This document shows, piece after piece, positions 44,837 through 51,909 of a stretch of DNA of 64,000 bases. Location: NCBI GenBank assembly GCA_023443865.1, contig JAEZST010000018.1:124001-188000 (forward strand). The letters run 5' to 3'. The stretch is from Spirochaetota bacterium. GTDB lineage: Bacteria > Spirochaetota > Spirochaetia > Treponematales > Treponemataceae. A program made the translations under genes and the position numbers. The notes under the pieces are model-generated. The model searched no databases. It saw only the letters and a list, made by a program, of their open reading frames with translations, and was not told the DNA's origin. Position 1 is the first letter of the stretch. The number at the start of each line of letters is the position of its first letter.

Positions 44837-44865
44837 TTGACAAGCGGTTATACCATGGCGATAGT
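44837..44865 (+). promoter_or_regulatory. promoter of the antitoxin/toxin pair
   Basis: TTGACA at 44837-44842, a 17-base spacer and GATAGT at 44860-44865 precede the antitoxin ATG at 44872 closely, so the mRNA would be almost leaderless. A short inverted repeat (ATACC, GGTAT) spans the region and could be the antitoxin operator. Confidence 0.5.
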
Positions 44866-44871
44866 TAAGGT

Positions 44872-45120
44872 ATGAAGATTACCGTTTCTCTACCTGCCTC
44901 TCTTTATTTTGCCGCAGAAGAAACGGCAAAATCCATGGGACTACCTCGTAGTCAGTTATTTGCTAAGGCATTGGAAGAATTTATTGCCCGGCATCGGAAT
45001 GAAAGCATAACCGAGAAATATAACGAAATTTATTCAAATATCCACGTGGAGAATTTCACGCAGGTAGAGACAATAACGGTTCAAAATCTGAGGGATTTAA
45101 CTGAAAATGATACGTGGTGA
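44872..45120 (+). CDS. ribbon-helix-helix antitoxin
   Basis: An 82-residue protein with a ribbon-helix-helix start (MKITVSLPASLYFAAEETAK, then LPRSQLFAKALEEF) and a C-terminal acidic tail suited to bind a toxin, as in MazE/ChpI-type antitoxins. It overlaps the MazF-like gene by 14 bases. Base composition is clearly AT-richer than the jet operon, which suggests separate acquisition. It probably represses its own promoter. Confidence 0.8.
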   Translation: MKITVSLPASLYFAAEETAKSMGLPRSQLFAKALEEFIARHRNESITEKYNEIYSNIHVENFTQVETITVQNLRDLTENDTW

Positions 45121-45445
45121 AATACGGTGGGCAAATTACGGAATTCCCTTTGGGAGTGAACCGGGGTTTTATAGGCCCGTATTGATTATTCAAACAGACG
45201 CACTCAATATCAGTAAGATCAATACGGTTGTCGTTATTCCGTTTACCACTAACTTACTACTGGAAAATGCCCCTGGTAATGTCTTCATTTAACAAGAAGA
45301 CACAAAATTAACGAAAGATTCCGTAGTTGTCGTCTCGCAAATATCGGTAATTAATAAATTACGATTGATTAAGAAGGAATCCCGACTAAGTTCTGCCCTT
45401 CTTGAAGAGGTCGAGGATGGGATTAAACTGATTTTGGGATTATGA
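45107..45445 (+). pseudogene. MazF/PemK-like toxin with an in-frame TAA
   Basis: The frame starts MIRGEIRWANYGIPFGSEPG, FYRPVLIIQTDALN and SKINTVVVIPFTT, the usual MazF/PemK beta-barrel. At 45290-45292 it meets TAA, after FI, and then continues in frame to a TGA at 45443-45445 with SVVVVSQISVINKLRLIKKE and ALLEEVEDGIKLILG, which match the rest of a MazF. So one nonsense change at codon 62 would inactivate an otherwise complete 112-residue ribonuclease, while the antitoxin is intact. Confidence 0.8.
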
Positions 45446-45464
45446 AATTATTGCGCTTAATGAA

Positions 45465-46811
45465 TCAACTAGTTCGTAAGATGTTGATACGTTCGAGCAT
45501 CTGCCTTTTTATACGATCGGTTAAGTCCTTGTACGGCAATAACGCGCTTAATCCCGAAGCTTTCTCAATCGCTTGGGGCACTTGAATCAACTTGGAGTCA
45601 ATTAGCCCTCTCATGTATTTTTCCGTGACCCCCGCGATAGCGCCGAGGCGCATGAAATGTTCCAATCGTATCCGTTCAATTCGGTATTCCCCTCCGATAC
45701 TCATGGACAGCTTGGTCGTTAGGCCTTCGTATGCCGTTGTGCTTACCAGGTCGTAAAGAGGGGCAAGCCGGGTGTTATTCGCTTTTAAAATCGTCTGACC
45801 ATATAGTATCGAAAAGTTTTTCCCATGCGCGTCGCAATTGCCGATCAAATAATTAAAGATCGCCGCCTGCAGGAGAATTCGGATGTCCAGAATTGGGGCC
45901 TTGCTGCACTCGTTAATCAGCGTGACGAGTTCAGCGAAACCGGGGCCTCCGTCATTTTGGTATTTCCGGTCAGGCATGATGTTATTTGCCTGGCACGCGT
46001 CTTCCTGATGGATTCGTCTGACCTTTGGTTCGATCCATCCTGAATCGATGGCTTCGAACAAATCACGGTCATAACGAGCGATTATGTAGACCGGTATGCC
46101 ATCGAGAAAGAATAGTTCTGTATCGGGGACGGGGAGGCCGACTGCTTTGGCTGCCTGCATGCAGAAATACTCATTCACGGCCAGGTCAGGCAAGAGGTTC
46201 GAAGAAGCTCCTGGATCCCGGGATGGTTTGAGGATATGGGTGGAAGGCGATCCGTGGAGCGGTAGAAACCACATATCTGAAAAACGAGCCAGGGAAATCT
46301 TCTGCTGGGCACCTGCGAGTGACAGGCGAAGGTCTCTGTCTATGGTCAGTAGGGGGCGCTCGGCCATTCGATCGATCATCGAAGCAATTTCGGCGGTTTC
46401 GAGTTTTCGATACCGGGCTTCGAATTTCGTGTTCGTAGAATCTGAGCCCGCAAGGTCTTCCTCATCTTCGTTTGTCAGTGAAATGGTTCCCGCGCATTCT
46501 CCCCCGAGCGCCTCAAGTAGCTTGAGCGTGCTTGATTCTGAAACGTGCAGATAGTCGGAAATTCTTCGCTTGAGTTCTCCATCGGGGAGTAGTCCTGTGA
46601 AAAAGGGTAGGCATTCACGGGTAGAGTATTCCCTGCCATCCAAGGGTAGTGAATGGGATATCGCGATAGCATTCGGACGAGATAAGTAATCATTGTCGTA
46701 CTTGAAGATGATGCCCCTATCAGGGGTTCCGGAGAGAATTCCGATTCTGTGATCGAATTGCCGAACGATAAGGTTCACTGCATGACCTCCTAGGTCGGAC
46801 CCCCAGATCAA
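45465..46811 (-). CDS. hipA: HipA-family toxin kinase
   Basis: A 448-residue HipA-type serine/threonine kinase. The N-terminal HipA domain includes LPLDGREYSTRECLPFFTGL, and the kinase core has LSLAGAQQKISLARF (the P-loop-like segment), THILKPS, VNEYFCMQAAKAVGLPVP and the catalytic NCDAHGKNFSIL. HipA proteins phosphorylate glutamyl-tRNA synthetase or other targets and cause growth arrest; this target is not known. It overlaps the upstream hipB by four bases. It appears intact. Confidence 0.92.
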   Translation of the reverse strand: MIWGSDLGGHAVNLIVRQFDHRIGILSGTPDRGIIFKYDNDYLSRPNAIAISHSLPLDGREYSTRECLPFFTGLLPDGELKRRISDYLHVSESSTLKLLEALGGECAGTISLTNEDEEDLAGSDSTNTKFEARYRKLETAEIASMIDRMAERPLLTIDRDLRLSLAGAQQKISLARFSDMWFLPLHGSPSTHILKPSRDPGASSNLLPDLAVNEYFCMQAAKAVGLPVPDTELFFLDGIPVYIIARYDRDLFEAIDSGWIEPKVRRIHQEDACQANNIMPDRKYQNDGGPGFAELVTLINECSKAPILDIRILLQAAIFNYLIGNCDAHGKNFSILYGQTILKANNTRLAPLYDLVSTTAYEGLTTKLSMSIGGEYRIERIRLEHFMRLGAIAGVTEKYMRGLIDSKLIQVPQAIEKASGLSALLPYKDLTDRIKRQMLERINILRTS

Positions 46812-47017
46812 TTCTCCGCGCTTATCCTGATGCCTAATCGAGAAAGGACGGTCAGTACTTTTCCGATATGGAGGCTTTCTTTTCCGTTTTCCAGTTCTGA
46901 CCAGAACCGCAATCCAACCCCGCAGAGCCCTGCGGCTTCAGCCTGGGTTAAAGCCAATTCCTTTCGTCTGGAGCGGATGAGAGTAGATAGGTCGTGTATC
47001 GTTGAGATATCTGCCAT
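46808..47017 (-). CDS. hipB: HipB-like antitoxin and autorepressor
   Basis: A 69-residue XRE-type helix-turn-helix (IRSRRKELALTQAEAAGLCG, then WSELENGKESLHIGKVLTVL). The frame can be extended upstream to 47053, but that part crosses operator and promoter, so I start at the ATG at 47017. No Shine-Dalgarno precedes it and a -10-like TATTAT lies about ten bases upstream, which suggests a leaderless mRNA. It should neutralise HipA and bind the TTCCCG/CGGGAA palindromes in front of it. Confidence 0.85.
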   Translation of the reverse strand: MADISTIHDLSTLIRSRRKELALTQAEAAGLCGVGLRFWSELENGKESLHIGKVLTVLSRLGIRISAEN

Positions 47018-47033
47018 AGTTAGGAGTATAATA

Positions 47034-47101
47034 TTCCCGTTCGGGAAAAACAAGTCAAAATTTCGTATGAATCATTAAAATATTCCCGTTCGGGAATATT
47101 T
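47034..47101. promoter_or_regulatory. hipBA operator palindromes
   Basis: Two palindromes share the core TTCCCG-TT-CGGGAA: 47034-47047, and 47078-47101 where the arms extend to 11 bp (AAATATTCCCG and its complement). A TTGACT -35 candidate on the minus strand lies between them. The spacing and symmetry fit HipB operators. Confidence 0.7.
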
Positions 47102-47132
47102 CTAGATGTCTCATTTGATGGTTTATTACACT

Positions 47133-47189
47133 TTTCGTTGTATCGAAATAAAGAAGATGTTCCTTATGGTATTTTCGATGTAACGAAAA
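47133..47189. promoter_or_regulatory. second pair of inverted repeats upstream of hipB
   Basis: TTTCG-6-CGAAA at 47133-47148 and TTTTCG-6-CGAAAA at 47172-47189 lie 39 bases apart in the gap between the HAD gene and hipB. They may be further regulator sites or a terminator region; no protein can be assigned. Confidence 0.35.
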
Positions 47190-47271
47190 ATCGACCGTTA
47201 AAAGCTGGAAAGTAACGGAAGACTCATAGAGGGATAGTATCATCCATCCCTCTAGCTCGTCTAACTAGCTA

Positions 47272-47790
47272 TCAGTCAATATAGTATTTGGTGTGAAGCC
47301 AATCCGAGTAGAGATATTCGGTGACTCGTTGCCAATCCGGGTATTGTTCAGACCCAAAGCGTATAAGTTCCCCTTCAAAATCTTTTGCTCCGTTTTTATC
47401 ACGATCATCAACCAGAAAGTCGCCTTTATTCAGGTTTTTATGGTGTGAAAGAATAAGTCTCTTATGTGCTTTCTCGCCTAAATGCTTTTGAACCCATTCA
47501 ACTTTATCGGACCATGCTGAAGGATTTCGCCAGGGTGCTGTGGATAAGATGTACGTGTCGTGGCATTCTGAGAGAATATTAAACGCTTCGATAGCGTCAG
47601 GCATCGGGTTCATCAAAGCGAAAATCCCCGGTATCTCATCAAATCGCCCTTCATAGTCAACTTTAATTGAATCCTCTACTCGATCGATACCGGATGGAAA
47701 ATCGACCAGAACATTATCCATGTCGATGTAAAGGATTCTTTTGGATCGTCGCCATGTTAACGGATCCAGTGTGATAAAAGATGTATTCAT
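47272..47790 (-). CDS. HAD-type 5'(3')-deoxyribonucleotidase-like protein
   Basis: A 172-residue HAD-superfamily phosphatase of the NT5C type. The nucleophile motif is LYIDMDNVLVDFP (DxDNVL), a conserved threonine or serine sits in ILSTAPWRNPSAWSDK, and the acidic motif is GDFLVDDRDKNGAKDF. These enzymes dephosphorylate deoxynucleoside monophosphates and are also carried by phages and mobile elements. It is the last gene of a three-gene operon with two proteins I do not recognise, 17 bases after the acidic one. Depletion of nucleotides in defence is conceivable but not shown. Confidence 0.8.
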   Translation of the reverse strand: MNTSFITLDPLTWRRSKRILYIDMDNVLVDFPSGIDRVEDSIKVDYEGRFDEIPGIFALMNPMPDAIEAFNILSECHDTYILSTAPWRNPSAWSDKVEWVQKHLGEKAHKRLILSHHKNLNKGDFLVDDRDKNGAKDFEGELIRFGSEQYPDWQRVTEYLYSDWLHTKYYID

Positions 47791-47807
47791 TTGGATATTT
47801 ACTCCTT

Positions 47808-48200
47808 TTATATTGCCTGTTCTGTTTCGTCAGGTATTTCCTCACCGTCAAAGGTGGGGTTTTCTATAAAATCGACTTCGAATGCCATATAGGGAAAGGA
47901 TTCATCCAGACATAAACGTATAAGGAAGTCGTTGAAATCCAGATGAGTCAGCGGTCCAGCATCTTCATCGGTATCATCGATGTCGACCGCTCCGTATTGA
48001 AAGCCGTTAACGTCTACCATGAAGACGTTTTCGAGTTCCTTGTTTGCCTGTTGGTTTACATAGTCATCCGTCTTGGTGGAGGCGAACATCAGGTTGGGAT
48101 AAACGATATGCGTTTTTTTATAATGCTCGCAAGCATTCTGTATTTGGTCGCTCCATGATTCGTTTTCATCGAGCCAGAAAAGTTTTGCCGAATCTATCAT
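47808..48200 (-). CDS. unidentified acidic protein of the HAD operon
   Basis: A 130-residue, strongly acidic protein with no family that I recognise. It has a helical start (LFWLDENESWSDQIQNACEH), a mixed middle (YPNLMFASTKTDDYVNQQAN), and aspartate- and glutamate-rich stretches (YGAVDIDDTDEDAGP, PTFDGEEIPDETEQAI). No membrane segment, signal or metal motif is visible. Its ATG overlaps by four bases the stop of the zinc-ribbon gene upstream, so it is co-translated with it. High acidity could suit a DNA-mimic or antitoxin-like partner; this is speculation. Confidence 0.65.
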   Translation of the reverse strand: MIDSAKLFWLDENESWSDQIQNACEHYKKTHIVYPNLMFASTKTDDYVNQQANKELENVFMVDVNGFQYGAVDIDDTDEDAGPLTHLDFNDFLIRLCLDESFPYMAFEVDFIENPTFDGEEIPDETEQAI

Positions 48201-48649
48201 TCTAGTTTCCTTTGACGGTAATAATCGACGCTATAGGCGTCTATTCTTCCGGAAATATCGTTCCGGAATACGATGCGATAACGGGTTCCCTGATCGAAGG
48301 ATGGGTTTTCCGCCAATTCAATGGCCTGTCGTTGCCCATACGCCTGCTCCCAAATTTCTTGAAGCTTCCGGGCATCCACATAATCTCCATATGCAGCCTT
48401 CCCTGCCTTGACGTATCGTGAAGCGGTAGCTGGTGCGATAATCCCGCCAATTCGTGGGTCGTCTGATTTGAACCGACCGCCCATCTTTCCATTGTCAGCC
48501 GAAGCACGCGACTTTCGTTCCGATATGGATGAACCCATAAGCATGCCTGCCAGGGTACGAATTTCCTGTTCGGATAGTTTTATCTCGTGATTGCAACCTG
48601 GGCATCGGAATGAGCGTGTCTTCGTATTGTAAAATTCTTTCGCGGTCAT
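48197..48649 (-). CDS. unidentified zinc-ribbon protein of the HAD operon
   Basis: A 150-residue protein from the ATG at 48649 (the frame continues to 48706). It has a single CPGC knuckle (SFRCPGCNHEIKLSEQEI), a conserved-looking segment ASADNGKMGGRFKSDDPRIG, and a C-terminal part with YRIVFRNDISGRIDAYSVDY. One CxxC is half a zinc ribbon, so it may bind zinc as a dimer or have lost the other half. I do not recognise the family. It heads the three-gene operon that ends with the HAD deoxyribonucleotidase-like gene. Confidence 0.6.
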   Translation of the reverse strand: MTAKEFYNTKTRSFRCPGCNHEIKLSEQEIRTLAGMLMGSSISERKSRASADNGKMGGRFKSDDPRIGGIIAPATASRYVKAGKAAYGDYVDARKLQEIWEQAYGQRQAIELAENPSFDQGTRYRIVFRNDISGRIDAYSVDYYRQRKLE

Positions 48650-48706
48650 ACATGGTAGTATAAAGCAATTATTAGGTATGTCAAACACAATAGTATGTTT
48701 TACCAA

Positions 48707-48786
48707 GAAAAATTTTGTAGTTACATGAGTTGACCGTAGTCTTTAAATGCGAGGTATTTTTCCTTATTTTGATGGATTGGCTTTTA
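48707..48786. other. AT-rich intergenic segment
   Basis: This short segment upstream of the three-gene operon is AT-rich and probably holds its promoter, but no clear -35/-10 pair can be chosen. It ends at the first tRNA-derived repeat unit. Confidence 0.3.
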
Positions 48787-48966
48787 AGCCAAGAAAGGGA
48801 ATCGCCTTTCAGTCGTGCGCGATCCTGCACGCTCCTTTCAGGCCGCCTCCGCGACTCTCGCCTGAATCCTGCGCCAGCTCGGATCCAGCCTTCGGCGAGC
48901 CCCGCTGGAAACTTTGTTGCGAATCCCTCTCGGTCGGGCCGTCGCTCCGGTTCGATTCCCTTTCTT
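48787..48966. repeat. tRNA-3'-end-bounded hairpin unit A
   Basis: The unit starts with AGCCAAGAAAGGGAATCG (48787-48804), a copy of the complement of the tRNA-Thr 3' end, and ends with the inverted form GGTTCGATTCCCTTTCTTG (48948-48966). Inside are degenerate hairpins with ATCCT in or near the loop. The outer arms can pair over about 15 bp. Confidence 0.65.
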
Positions 48967-48983
48967 GTCTCGGTTTATAATGA

Positions 48984-49013
48984 AAAAGGCCGACCCTGCG
49001 GATCGACCTGTTT
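48984..49013 (-). terminator. terminator copy between repeat units
   Basis: On the minus strand, AGGTCGATCC-GCA-GGGTCGGCCT is followed by a T-run. It lies in the same relation to unit B's tRNA-like end as the terminator at 49164-49196 has to the real tRNA gene, so tRNA end and terminator appear duplicated together. Confidence 0.65.
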
Positions 49014-49020
49014 CATTTTC

Positions 49021-49157
49021 AGCCAAGAAAGGGAATCCTCTCCGGTCGCGCACATCCTGTGCGCTCCCTGCGAGCCGCCTCCAGGGCCTTTCGCCGACAT
49101 CCTGTCGGCTCTTCCTCCCGTTGGTCGGCGGCCCTTCCGGTTCGATTCCCTTTCTTG
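49021..49157. repeat. tRNA-3'-end-bounded hairpin unit B
   Basis: AGCCAAGAAAGGGAATC (49021-49037) and the inverted GGTTCGATTCCCTTTCTTG (49139-49157) bound this unit. Inside lie two clean hairpins with ATCCT loops: GCGCAC-ATCCT-GTGCGC (49048-49064) and GCCGAC-ATCCT-GTCGGC (49093-49109), the latter enclosed by AGGGCC and GGCCCT. Unit A is a more degenerate relative. Confidence 0.75.
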
Positions 49158-49163
49158 TCTCAT

Positions 49164-49196
49164 AAAAAAAGGCCAGTCCGTTGGACTGACCTTTTT
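49164..49196 (-). terminator. intrinsic terminator of tRNA-Thr
   Basis: On the minus strand, GGTCAGTCC-AAC-GGACTGGCC is followed by seven T's; the plus strand also has a short T-run, so it may act both ways. It begins about three bases after the tRNA 3' end. Confidence 0.85.
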
Positions 49197-49198
49197 CT

Positions 49199-49271
49199 AG
49201 CCAAGAAAGGGAATCGAACCCTTGACCTGCACGTTACGAGGGTGCTGCTCTGCCGACTGAGCTATCTTGGC
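49199..49271 (-). tRNA. tRNA-Thr(CGU)
   Basis: Read on the minus strand, acceptor arms GCCAAGA and TCTTGGC pair fully. The D-arm is GCTC-AGTCGGCA-GAGC, the anticodon loop is CTCGTAA with anticodon CGT (reads ACG, threonine), and the T-arm is AAGGG-TTCGATT-CCCTT. One C-C mismatch closes the anticodon stem (positions 31-39). The CCA end is not encoded. The gene borders the defence island, and copies of its 3' end lie just downstream. Confidence 0.9.
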
Positions 49272-49322
49272 GGGAGCCATTATAGTAGCAAATAGGGGAA
49301 AACGCGTCAACCGGGGCGTTTT

Positions 49323-49967
49323 TTAAAGGTCTTTGCTGCGTCGGGCGTTAACGAAACGGCTTAGTTCGGTCAGGTTTTTGACCAGGATTCGATCCTCGTA
49401 CATTTCCATTTTTCCCTGGTCGATAAACCGGTGCATTTCGTCTTCCACGGCCTCGAGGGAGAGGCCGGCCCAGCGCGCCACCTCGTCCAAAGAGATATTG
49501 AAGACGCGGGTTTCGGTGTTGCGGTCGGGGGAGGGCTGGGTTTCGTCCAGCATGAGGAATACGTCGCCGACGCGGGCTAGGCGATCGGGAACGGTCAGCA
49601 CCATAAAACGGCGTTTTTGGACGAAGATTCGCTTAACGAACGTCTTCAGGAGTTTCATGGCGATGGCGGGATTCCCCATCATCAATACTTCGAAGTTCGC
49701 CTTGTTGAACTCGAGGGCGATCACGTCGTCGTAGGCTATGGCCGTGGCGGATCGGGGCGAGTTCTCGAGGATGGCCATTTCGCCGAAGATTTCCGAGGGC
49801 TGGAGGATGTCCAGGTTTTTCTCGAAGCCGTTGACGATCTTGATCAACTGCACGCGTCCGCTTTGAATGAGATAGAAGGCGTCCCCCGGTTCGTATTCCG
49901 AGAAGATTACCGAGCCTTTCGGGAATTTTTTGGCGAACCGCGAAAACGCGGCGAATACGTCGCTCAT
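49323..49967 (-). CDS. cyclic-nucleotide-binding Crp-like regulator
   Basis: A 214-residue protein with a cNMP-binding beta barrel in residues 10-120 (GDAFYLIQSGRVQLIKIVNG, and the phosphate-binding-like segment EIFGEMAILENSPRSATAIA, which has the GEmA..e..pRsaT pattern) and a C-terminal winged-helix-like domain (ISLDEVARWAGLSLEAVEDE). The RSAT site is well kept, so cAMP, cGMP or another nucleotide may really bind. It follows two or three bases after the TPR-containing relative upstream, so both are expressed together. Confidence 0.85.
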   Translation of the reverse strand: MSDVFAAFSRFAKKFPKGSVIFSEYEPGDAFYLIQSGRVQLIKIVNGFEKNLDILQPSEIFGEMAILENSPRSATAIAYDDVIALEFNKANFEVLMMGNPAIAMKLLKTFVKRIFVQKRRFMVLTVPDRLARVGDVFLMLDETQPSPDRNTETRVFNISLDEVARWAGLSLEAVEDEMHRFIDQGKMEMYEDRILVKNLTELSRFVNARRSKDL

Positions 49968-49970
49968 GGG

Positions 49971-50954
49971 TCAACCTCCGCACTCGGCGTACAATTGCTT
50001 GATTTGGGGCACGAGGTCCGGCGTCGCCATGGACAGGGCCTTGCCGAAGAAGGCCTTCGCCTTTTCGTCCTGCTCCATGGCTTTATAGCACAGGCCCATA
50101 TACATGAGAATCTGCGCCAGTTGGAGCGTTTTCGGATCCTTCCCGATATATACGGATAGAAGCTGTATGCAGCGAACGTATTCCTGCTGTTCGTACAGGC
50201 ACCGTCCGGCGCCGGCATAGGCCTTTCCGAGGGCGGGCGAGTCGCCGATTTCTATGATCGAATGGTATTGCTTATAGGCTTCGTCCCATTTTTCCTGCCC
50301 GACAAGGCCTTCGGCAAGCGTCAGGGCGAGGTTTGGGTCGTTGCCCACGGGCCCTCCCGCGCGTCGGCCCGAATCCGCGGAGGGCTGACCCCGCTCGGCC
50401 GCGGTACGTTCGCCAAAGCCGTGATCCGCGCCCCCCCTGTTTTGCGCGATCTGCTTCATCTCCATGGCGTGTTTTCCGTTGGGGTACAGCCTCAGATAGC
50501 GTACGGCAACCTCTGACGCGGCGCTGAACTGCTGGGAATTGAAAAAGCAGGACGCGACGGAATACATGCCGTCGTCGGGGTTGGTTTGCTCTTCGCTGTC
50601 CAAGAGGGATTCTATCTGCCGATGAATGTGCCTGAGCTGATTGGAGAAGACCTTGAGCATCTTCATGATGATTCTCGTATTTTGCTGGACGAATTGCTCG
50701 AACTCGGGGGTGGAGAAGGCGAGGCATAGCGAATCGGTTATGACCATGATGCTTTCTTCCCGGGGAAAATGGCCCAATGCCGACTTTACGCCGAAAAACT
50801 CGCCTTCGCGGATGTACTCGGTGATCTGCTTTCCCGTTTCGATATCGGTGGAGGTGAGGGCTATCCGGCCGCGTTGGAGCAAGAAAACGCGATCGTCAAC
50901 GTCACCGGCAAAATAGATGACTGAGTTGGGTTTATATTGTAAGGCTTTCGGCAT
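49971..50954 (-). CDS. cyclic-nucleotide-binding domain protein with TPR repeats
   Basis: A 327-residue protein. Residues 5-115 form a cNMP-binding-like barrel (VFLLQRGRIALTSTDIETGK, REGEFFGVKSALGHFPREES), which lacks the clear RSAT arginine signature of its neighbour. After a linker of low complexity (about 175-205, ERTAAERGQPSADSGRRAGG) there are TPR-like helical pairs (ALTLAEGLVGQEKWDEAYKQ, LGKAYAGAGRCLYEQQEYVR, LMYMGLCYKAMEQDEKAKAF). It has no DNA-binding domain, so it is more likely a scaffold partner of the downstream regulator. The pairing of such genes is typical of spirochaetes, which I state from memory. Confidence 0.8.
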   Translation of the reverse strand: MPKALQYKPNSVIYFAGDVDDRVFLLQRGRIALTSTDIETGKQITEYIREGEFFGVKSALGHFPREESIMVITDSLCLAFSTPEFEQFVQQNTRIIMKMLKVFSNQLRHIHRQIESLLDSEEQTNPDDGMYSVASCFFNSQQFSAASEVAVRYLRLYPNGKHAMEMKQIAQNRGGADHGFGERTAAERGQPSADSGRRAGGPVGNDPNLALTLAEGLVGQEKWDEAYKQYHSIIEIGDSPALGKAYAGAGRCLYEQQEYVRCIQLLSVYIGKDPKTLQLAQILMYMGLCYKAMEQDEKAKAFFGKALSMATPDLVPQIKQLYAECGG

Positions 50955-51048
50955 CTTGAACCCTCGTAACGTTTAAACTCTGTTACGACAAAGAAGTATA
51001 GCACAAAACCTGGCTAGAAGTCCATTTTTTTGGTAGAGTGGTCAGCGT

Positions 51049-51909
51049 ATGATAGATCTTCACACCCATTCCCGGGCCTCAGACGGGTCCATGACCCCTT
51101 CCGAGCTCATCGCGCACGCCGTTGAACGGGGCCTCTCCGCCCTGGCGCTTACCGACCACGACTCCGTGGCGGGTAACGCGGAGGCCGCTTCCGCCGCCGG
51201 GCGGGCCGGTATCCGATTCATTCCCGGGGTGGAACTCGATATCTCGTGGAAACGGGGGGAGTGCCACGTGCTGGGCCTTGGCTTAGCTCGTCCCTCCGCT
51301 TCCCTGAACGCCCTGTTGGAAGGCCAGGTCATGGCGCGTAACGCCCGCAACGCCGAAATCGTTTCGTTGATGCGGAAAGACGGTATCGATATCGATCTTG
51401 AGCGCGTCGCCGCCCTGGCCGGAGGGGACGTGGTCGGCCGGCCCCATTTCGCGGAGTATCTCGTTTCCGTAAAGAAGGTAAAAAACCGCCAGCAAGCCTT
51501 TGACCGTTACCTCGCGAAGGACCGACCGTATTATATGGACCGTTCCGGAATCCCCCTGGACGAGGGAATCAGCGCCATCCGCGACTCGGGCGGCGTTCCC
51601 GTTTTGGCGCATCCCCTGTCGCTGTACGTGTCATGGGGCAAGATCGGCGAGGTGTTGCGCGATTTCGCGGCTCGGGGTATCGCCGGGCTGGAGGCCTGGC
51701 ACCCTGCGGCGAGGGTCGTTGAGTGCGAACGGCTTGAGCGCCTCGCGCGGGAATTGGGGCTCTGCGTGACCGCGGGCAGCGATTTTCACGGGGCCGCCCG
51801 GCCCGACCGCAAGCTCGGGCGAACCGCCGGCCGTCGGGATATAGACGATCGCTTCCTCAACGAGTCGCTTTCGGCCCTCCTCGAAGAATCGGAGCGCGCC
51901 CTCGGCTAA
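51049..51909 (+). CDS. PHP-domain phosphoesterase (RNase AM/TrpH-like)
   Basis: A 286-residue PHP phosphoesterase. The metal-binding motifs are M-I-D-L-H-T-H-S at the N-terminus, ALTDHDSVAGN, FIPGVELDIS, PVLAHP and the C-terminal TAGSDFHG. The size and order match YciV/RnmA-type enzymes, which act on nucleoside 3',5'-bisphosphates and trim 5' ends of RNA. It is divergent from the cNMP/TPR gene, and its 3' end overlaps the convergent comM gene by four bases. Confidence 0.88.
   Translation: MIDLHTHSRASDGSMTPSELIAHAVERGLSALALTDHDSVAGNAEAASAAGRAGIRFIPGVELDISWKRGECHVLGLGLARPSASLNALLEGQVMARNARNAEIVSLMRKDGIDIDLERVAALAGGDVVGRPHFAEYLVSVKKVKNRQQAFDRYLAKDRPYYMDRSGIPLDEGISAIRDSGGVPVLAHPLSLYVSWGKIGEVLRDFAARGIAGLEAWHPAARVVECERLERLARELGLCVTAGSDFHGAARPDRKLGRTAGRRDIDDRFLNESLSALLEESERALG

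Noticed and set aside
15691..45292. Programmed stop-codon readthrough across the window
   Set aside because: The three internal stops (TAA, TAG, TAA) use different codons and lie in genes with signs of decay, and ordinary genes end with the same codons.
48730..49200. 156-residue plus-strand frame and several shorter ones
   Set aside because: They translate the tRNA-like repeats and hairpins (repeated SQERES and SIPFLV), a known source of false genes near tRNA loci.
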